From NCBI GenBank assembly GCA_965205725.1, contig OZ242189.1, positions 1,364,001-1,428,000 on the forward strand: DNA of 64,000 bases, given 5' to 3'. The notes beneath the pieces were generated by a model. It had not been told where the DNA came from. It ran no database searches and saw nothing but the letters and a program-made list of their open reading frames with translations. Both the position numbers and the translations under genes were made by a program. Position 1 is the stretch's first letter, and the number at the start of each line of letters is the position of its first letter. This DNA comes from G965205725 sp965205725 (GTDB lineage: Bacteria > Pseudomonadota > Gammaproteobacteria > Pseudomonadales > Halieaceae). Shown in pieces: positions 60,675-64,000 of this stretch.

Positions 60675-61610
60675 TCAAGTTTTGAGAGTAAGCATTGAGG
60701 ACATATACGCGTGGCGGTCTTTCACCACTGTTTTAACGTAGATACGTGTCGTGCGGATATCGGTGTGTCCAAGTACATGCTGGGCAAAGAATATGTCCGG
60801 CTTATTCTTGACTGGGTCTTTTGGATTACAGAGCGCTGTCGCTGTGGTATGGCGAAGACGGTGAGCCCCAATCGTGATGCCTGTTCTTGCGGAAACCTTG
60901 CCCATAATCTTGGTAATATAGTCCGGTCGCATTCTTGTGGGATCTTTGGGGTCGGGCGTGCATCGCTTATTGAAATAGCAGATGTTGAATAAGCGTTCAT
61001 TGGACCGGATGGGTCGTTTATGTACAGCTTCTATAGCAGCCACGAGCACCTCAAGATCTTTTAGGGCAATGTCTGTGAGAGGAACTTCCCAGGTTCGCAG
61101 TGTTTTCGAGCCGCGTGATGATAGCGTCAGTGTTTTTTCGTTCCAGTCGACATCTTCATAATTGACTTCTACCAGCTGGCGCCGACGTAATCCAACACTG
61201 TAAAAAAATCGAATGACTATGATCCAGAACCAGCTTGCAGGGACTACATCTGCTTTTTGCAAGCTGGCAAGCACCGCCTGAAGCTCGTCTCGTTTCATCG
61301 CTTTTGGTTTTAACTGAGGCTCTGGTGCTTTGCGAAGTTTCAAAATATAGTCCGCGTCAACAATTTCTTCCGCAGAACCCCACCGCGCGATGAGTTTCAA
61401 ATAGCCTAAATACGCGTTAAAACTGCGTGCATTTGCTTTCTTTAGGGTCGCTTGTTTATATCTGTCGATATGGGCAGGCGTGATGGTTCGACAATCGGTC
61501 AACCCTGAACGCACATCAAACAATCCGCAGGCGGTTCGTATAGCGCGTGCTGTTTCAGCATTGTAGATATTCAGCGGGATGTATCGCTCTGCAACATCAA
61601 GTAATAGCAT
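60675..61610 (-). CDS. Tyrosine recombinase (integrase)
   Basis: A 311-residue site-specific recombinase from ATG 61610; the frame is open to 61727. Catalytic residues are the first Arg in YSVGLRRRQLVEV, Lys in the following beta-hairpin, HRLRHTTAT (His-x-x-Arg), His in LGHTDIRTT and the nucleophile Tyr in RIYVKT. The N-terminal SAM-like core-binding domain is KQATLKKANARSFNAYLGYL. It lies inside the element next to the tRNA-Thr fragment, downstream of the coiled-coil gene. The start is uncertain because no clear ribosome-binding site is seen. Confidence 0.9.
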   Translation of the reverse strand: MLLLDVAERYIPLNIYNAETARAIRTACGLFDVRSGLTDCRTITPAHIDRYKQATLKKANARSFNAYLGYLKLIARWGSAEEIVDADYILKLRKAPEPQLKPKAMKRDELQAVLASLQKADVVPASWFWIIVIRFFYSVGLRRRQLVEVNYEDVDWNEKTLTLSSRGSKTLRTWEVPLTDIALKDLEVLVAAIEAVHKRPIRSNERLFNICYFNKRCTPDPKDPTRMRPDYITKIMGKVSARTGITIGAHRLRHTTATALCNPKDPVKNKPDIFFAQHVLGHTDIRTTRIYVKTVVKDRHAYMSSMLTLKT

Positions 61611-61742
61611 AAGGCAGATCTTCCATCGTGGATGATTCAAGGAAGATAGCCCCTCAAATCTGGGGTAACTGACAGGCTCCAGACATTGAGCCAGAAAAAT
61701 AGATTGGCAGCTCACCCCGGGGGGCAAGCTGCAGGTTGTCGG

Positions 61743-62108
61743 CTAAGCGACATTGGATCTTAGCAGTGCCCTTGAGAGCCCCTCGACCAGGCCGTCGGTG
61801 TGTGACAGGTGCTCATTGACAGCCGCTATGTCTGCACGAACTTCCTTGAACTCCGTTGACAGGCGCTCATTGACAGCCGCTATATCACTGGACAGGCGCT
61901 CATTGACAGCCGCTATGTCTGCACGAACTTCCTTTAACTCCGTTGACAGGCGCTCATTGACAGCCGCTATGGTTGATAGGCGCTCATTGACAGCCGCCAT
62001 GTCACTGGACAGTTGCTCTTGACCACGAGTCATCCGGCCTGTTTGTGCGTACATGAAGCCAAAAATGGTCAGAACCGCTACGATGGTTGTTATTATGTCA
62101 CCAGACAT
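61743..62108 (-). CDS. Membrane-anchored coiled-coil protein (element copy, 121 aa)
   Basis: The fourth member of the family at 12320-14187. The start MSGDIITTIVAVLTIFGFMY mirrors MSGEILTTIITILSIFGFMY, the rod is built from the same 7+11 pattern (TELKEVRADIAAVNERLS), and the tail is HTDGLVEGLSRALL. It is more diverged at DNA level than the three tandem copies are from each other, so it is an older homologue and not a recent transposed copy. GGGAGG lies 8 nt before the ATG. It sits between the relaxase and integrase genes. Confidence 0.82.
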   Translation of the reverse strand: MSGDIITTIVAVLTIFGFMYAQTGRMTRGQEQLSSDMAAVNERLSTIAAVNERLSTELKEVRADIAAVNERLSSDIAAVNERLSTEFKEVRADIAAVNEHLSHTDGLVEGLSRALLRSNVA

Positions 62109-62472
62109 CAGCTGTACCTCCCATGCTATTGATGTGGTTGCCGTATATCATACGTTTTCTCCTTTAATGTAACACAGGAGACACACCACGGCCCACAAGG
62201 GACAGTGAAATATCCCCGATGGGTTGGATTGTGAAGCGACCCCTAAAAGGGGTGCAAGATACCAGGCTTGCGCCTTGCCGAGTCTCGGGTATCACGCTCG
62301 GCTTTAAAAGTTCAACTGAGGATGCAGTTGACACATTTGCCCTTTTAATTCTCCTCTTGCACGGCCAAATGTCAAGCCGTTATTGGCATCAACCAATTTA
62401 AAGAACTGTTCCAGATTGGCCAAGGGGTTTCAAGGCACCCGGTTGACTGACAGGCCAGCCCCTCATTGTTGG
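62109..62472. other. Gap between relaxase and coiled-coil genes
   Basis: No gene is supportable. A 6-bp hairpin ACCCCT-AAA-AGGGGT (62239-62253) is present, without a T-tract on either strand. Promoters for the coiled-coil gene should lie here but no clear -35/-10 pair is visible. Confidence 0.5.
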
Positions 62473-64000
62473 CTATGAGGATGATGGCTCAACCGGGTCT
62501 GCTTTCATGGTGATGAATTTGTTGTGCTCTGGGGGTTTCAAATCACCAAACACATGCTCACGCGTAATGATCCAGCAATTAAGTTTTGATGTGCGGTTGT
62601 TGCCTGTTGCCCACAACGGCCAGACATTTTGCTCCGTGTGAGGGGTTTTGAGGTTCCACTTGCGCCGGGCAAAGCGCTGTTGCAGGCGGACGAAGTCATC
62701 TTCATCGAGGCCGTGGTCCGTGCAGAAGCGTTTGAAGGCGATAGGCGTGACTACAGCCACGTTGCCCTCGGGTAGAATGTGCAGTAGGGCACCCACGCTA
62801 TTAAATGGCTGTTGCTTGTGGACAATGCTGTCGCGCACCCATTCCAGAAATTTTTCGGCGATGTCATACCTATTATCGTCAAAGGAATACGACATAGCGG
62901 TGGCGTCTGCAACGGCAGGTGACCTGAAAACAATGCTGTTTGAATCATCCGGTTGTGAGCCGGGTACCGGTTCGACGACGCGGTCATCGTGTACCTCAAC
63001 GGATTGGGTGTCCGAGGCACTATCCTCTGCACAGGGCATTGACACACTCTCGCGCTCAATGGCCGGGTCTTTGCTGGATACAACCTCAAGGGTGCCAGGT
63101 AAATCCTCGGGCAGGCGTGTGGGTGCAAACACACGTCTTGACTCAAAGGCCAGCACAGTAAATGTTTGCTCAAAATCACTGCCATCAAGCGTCACTTTAA
63201 TGCTCCAGATGGAGGCGGTCTCATCGGCTGGATGGGGCAAGGCGTAGCCATATTCAAGCAACAGGTCATAGTAGCGCGTGTACTCCTGTGGCACGCCGGT
63301 CAAACCCTGGTCAGTCAGGTACTGCATCACCTTCATAATGAGCGGACGGCAGATGAGATAGGTTCTTTCTTCGTGCGTCCAGACCATGGCCCCGGGCGTG
63401 TTTCGCTTTTCCGATTTCTCGGCCAAGATCTGCCGAATAGCCTGGATGACCCGGTCACCCAGACCGGTCACTCGGGTTGATTGATAACGCTGCGCATCCA
63501 CTTTCAGGTCCCGGGCGGTGCTGCGCCGGTCGGCCGCCGTCACGATCTCACCAATGACCCCGCTTTCAAACACCTGGCCCGACAAATAGCTGCATAGCTC
63601 ATGAAACAGCAGCGGGTTTTCAGCTAGCCACTGAATCCCGGGTTTGGGCAGCAAACCCAGACACGCCAGGCCCATCCGGGTGTGGTGGCGATAAGGGCTG
63701 TCACAAAATTCAATGCAGTAACGCGACTGTTCGCACAGCCTCATGGGGCCGTGCAGGGGCGTCCAAACAGACCGTTCGCCCAGCTCATCGGTCACGTTTA
63801 ACCGGAAGCTTGTGAATAACTTACCGATATCGTGTAGCAGAGCACCGGCAAAGACCGCATAGGTCCAACGGTGGGCCTGTTGCGTTTGTTCCTCAGGTGT
63901 ACTCCCCAGGGGCAGTTTGCGACCCTGACGGATGGTCAAGGCAATATGCACCATGTCCAGGGTGTGTTCGATCAGCCCCCCCGGTCGGGCGTGGTGGTGG
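62473..64000 (-). CDS. MOBH-type relaxase / TraI_2 domain protein (5' end beyond the window)
   Basis: At least 509 residues, reading off the window edge with no start inside. The TraI_2 region is HARPGGLIEHTLDMVHIALT with the HD-type motif FAGALLHDIGKLF and WTPLHGPMRLCEQ, followed by SPYRHHTRMGLACLGLLP. The C-terminal part (FLEWVRDSIVHKQQPFNSVG to the end) matches TraI_2_C. MOBH relaxases nick DNA at oriT to start conjugative transfer of integrative elements. The C terminus is compact, so it may belong to a mobilisable rather than fully conjugative element. No other tra gene is visible. Confidence 0.88.
   Translation of the reverse strand, partial: HHHARPGGLIEHTLDMVHIALTIRQGRKLPLGSTPEEQTQQAHRWTYAVFAGALLHDIGKLFTSFRLNVTDELGERSVWTPLHGPMRLCEQSRYCIEFCDSPYRHHTRMGLACLGLLPKPGIQWLAENPLLFHELCSYLSGQVFESGVIGEIVTAADRRSTARDLKVDAQRYQSTRVTGLGDRVIQAIRQILAEKSEKRNTPGAMVWTHEERTYLICRPLIMKVMQYLTDQGLTGVPQEYTRYYDLLLEYGYALPHPADETASIWSIKVTLDGSDFEQTFTVLAFESRRVFAPTRLPEDLPGTLEVVSSKDPAIERESVSMPCAEDSASDTQSVEVHDDRVVEPVPGSQPDDSNSIVFRSPAVADATAMSYSFDDNRYDIAEKFLEWVRDSIVHKQQPFNSVGALLHILPEGNVAVVTPIAFKRFCTDHGLDEDDFVRLQQRFARRKWNLKTPHTEQNVWPLWATGNNRTSKLNCWIITREHVFGDLKPPEHNKFITMKADPVEPSSS

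Overview
The window reads as chromosome of a marine-type gammaproteobacterium, most likely from the Cellvibrionales/OMG neighbourhood. That placement is an inference from gene content: an EEVIVTARKR-type TonB receptor, paired acyl-CoA dehydrogenases, a trans-acting enoyl reductase, a complete Gsp type II secretion operon, and sodium-linked metabolism (oxaloacetate decarboxylase pump, Na+/alanine and SNF-type symporters). No database search was possible.

Layout. 1-7.9 kb: scraps of repeat and of a probable IS end, then a catabolic/uptake cluster (TonB receptor, aldehyde dehydrogenase remnant, MFS transporter, NIPSNAP protein, GMC oxidoreductase, an unknown secreted Cys-rich protein, a RutR-like TetR regulator). 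The TonB receptor and the GMC-NIPSNAP operon carry homologous 62-bp promoter/operator blocks, so they are probably one regulon. 8-11.9 kb: a divergent uracil-DNA glycosylase, a Slt-type lytic transglycosylase with a MITE at its 5' end, and HspQ. 11.9-21.8 kb: an accessory island ending at an intact tRNA-Arg(CCT). It holds three tandem copies of a cassette encoding a membrane-anchored coiled-coil protein, a 1663-residue surface protein with Ig/PKD-like repeats and a C-terminal beta-barrel, and about 1.7 kb of structured repeats without convincing genes. 21.9-32.4 kb: hot-dog thioesterase, two Fe(II)/2-oxoglutarate oxygenases, nitroreductase, a DUF1499 protein, a periplasmic HtrA-like protease, two acyl-CoA dehydrogenases and two sodium symporters. 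32.7-38.7 kb: aminopeptidase P, an MBL-fold hydrolase, pyruvate phosphate dikinase and rubredoxin. 38.9-50.3 kb: gspC-D-E-F-G-H-I-J-K-L-M-N on the minus strand. 50.4-59.0 kb: a YbhGFSR-type ABC exporter with the truncated remnant of its CecR-like regulator, then oadGAB. 59.2-60.4 kb: trans-acting enoyl reductase. 60.46 kb to the end: one end of an integrative element, made of a tRNA-Thr fragment (probable att site), a tyrosine recombinase, a fourth coiled-coil paralogue, and a MOBH/TraI_2 relaxase that runs off the window.

The most unusual material is the link between the island at 12-21.6 kb and the element at 60.5-64 kb. They share the coiled-coil family and a repeat of about 90 bp, which suggests the island derives from a related mobile element that lost its recombinase. 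Four MITE copies with 5-bp target duplications are scattered through the window. Two of them are in-frame with the 5' ends of genes for exported proteins.
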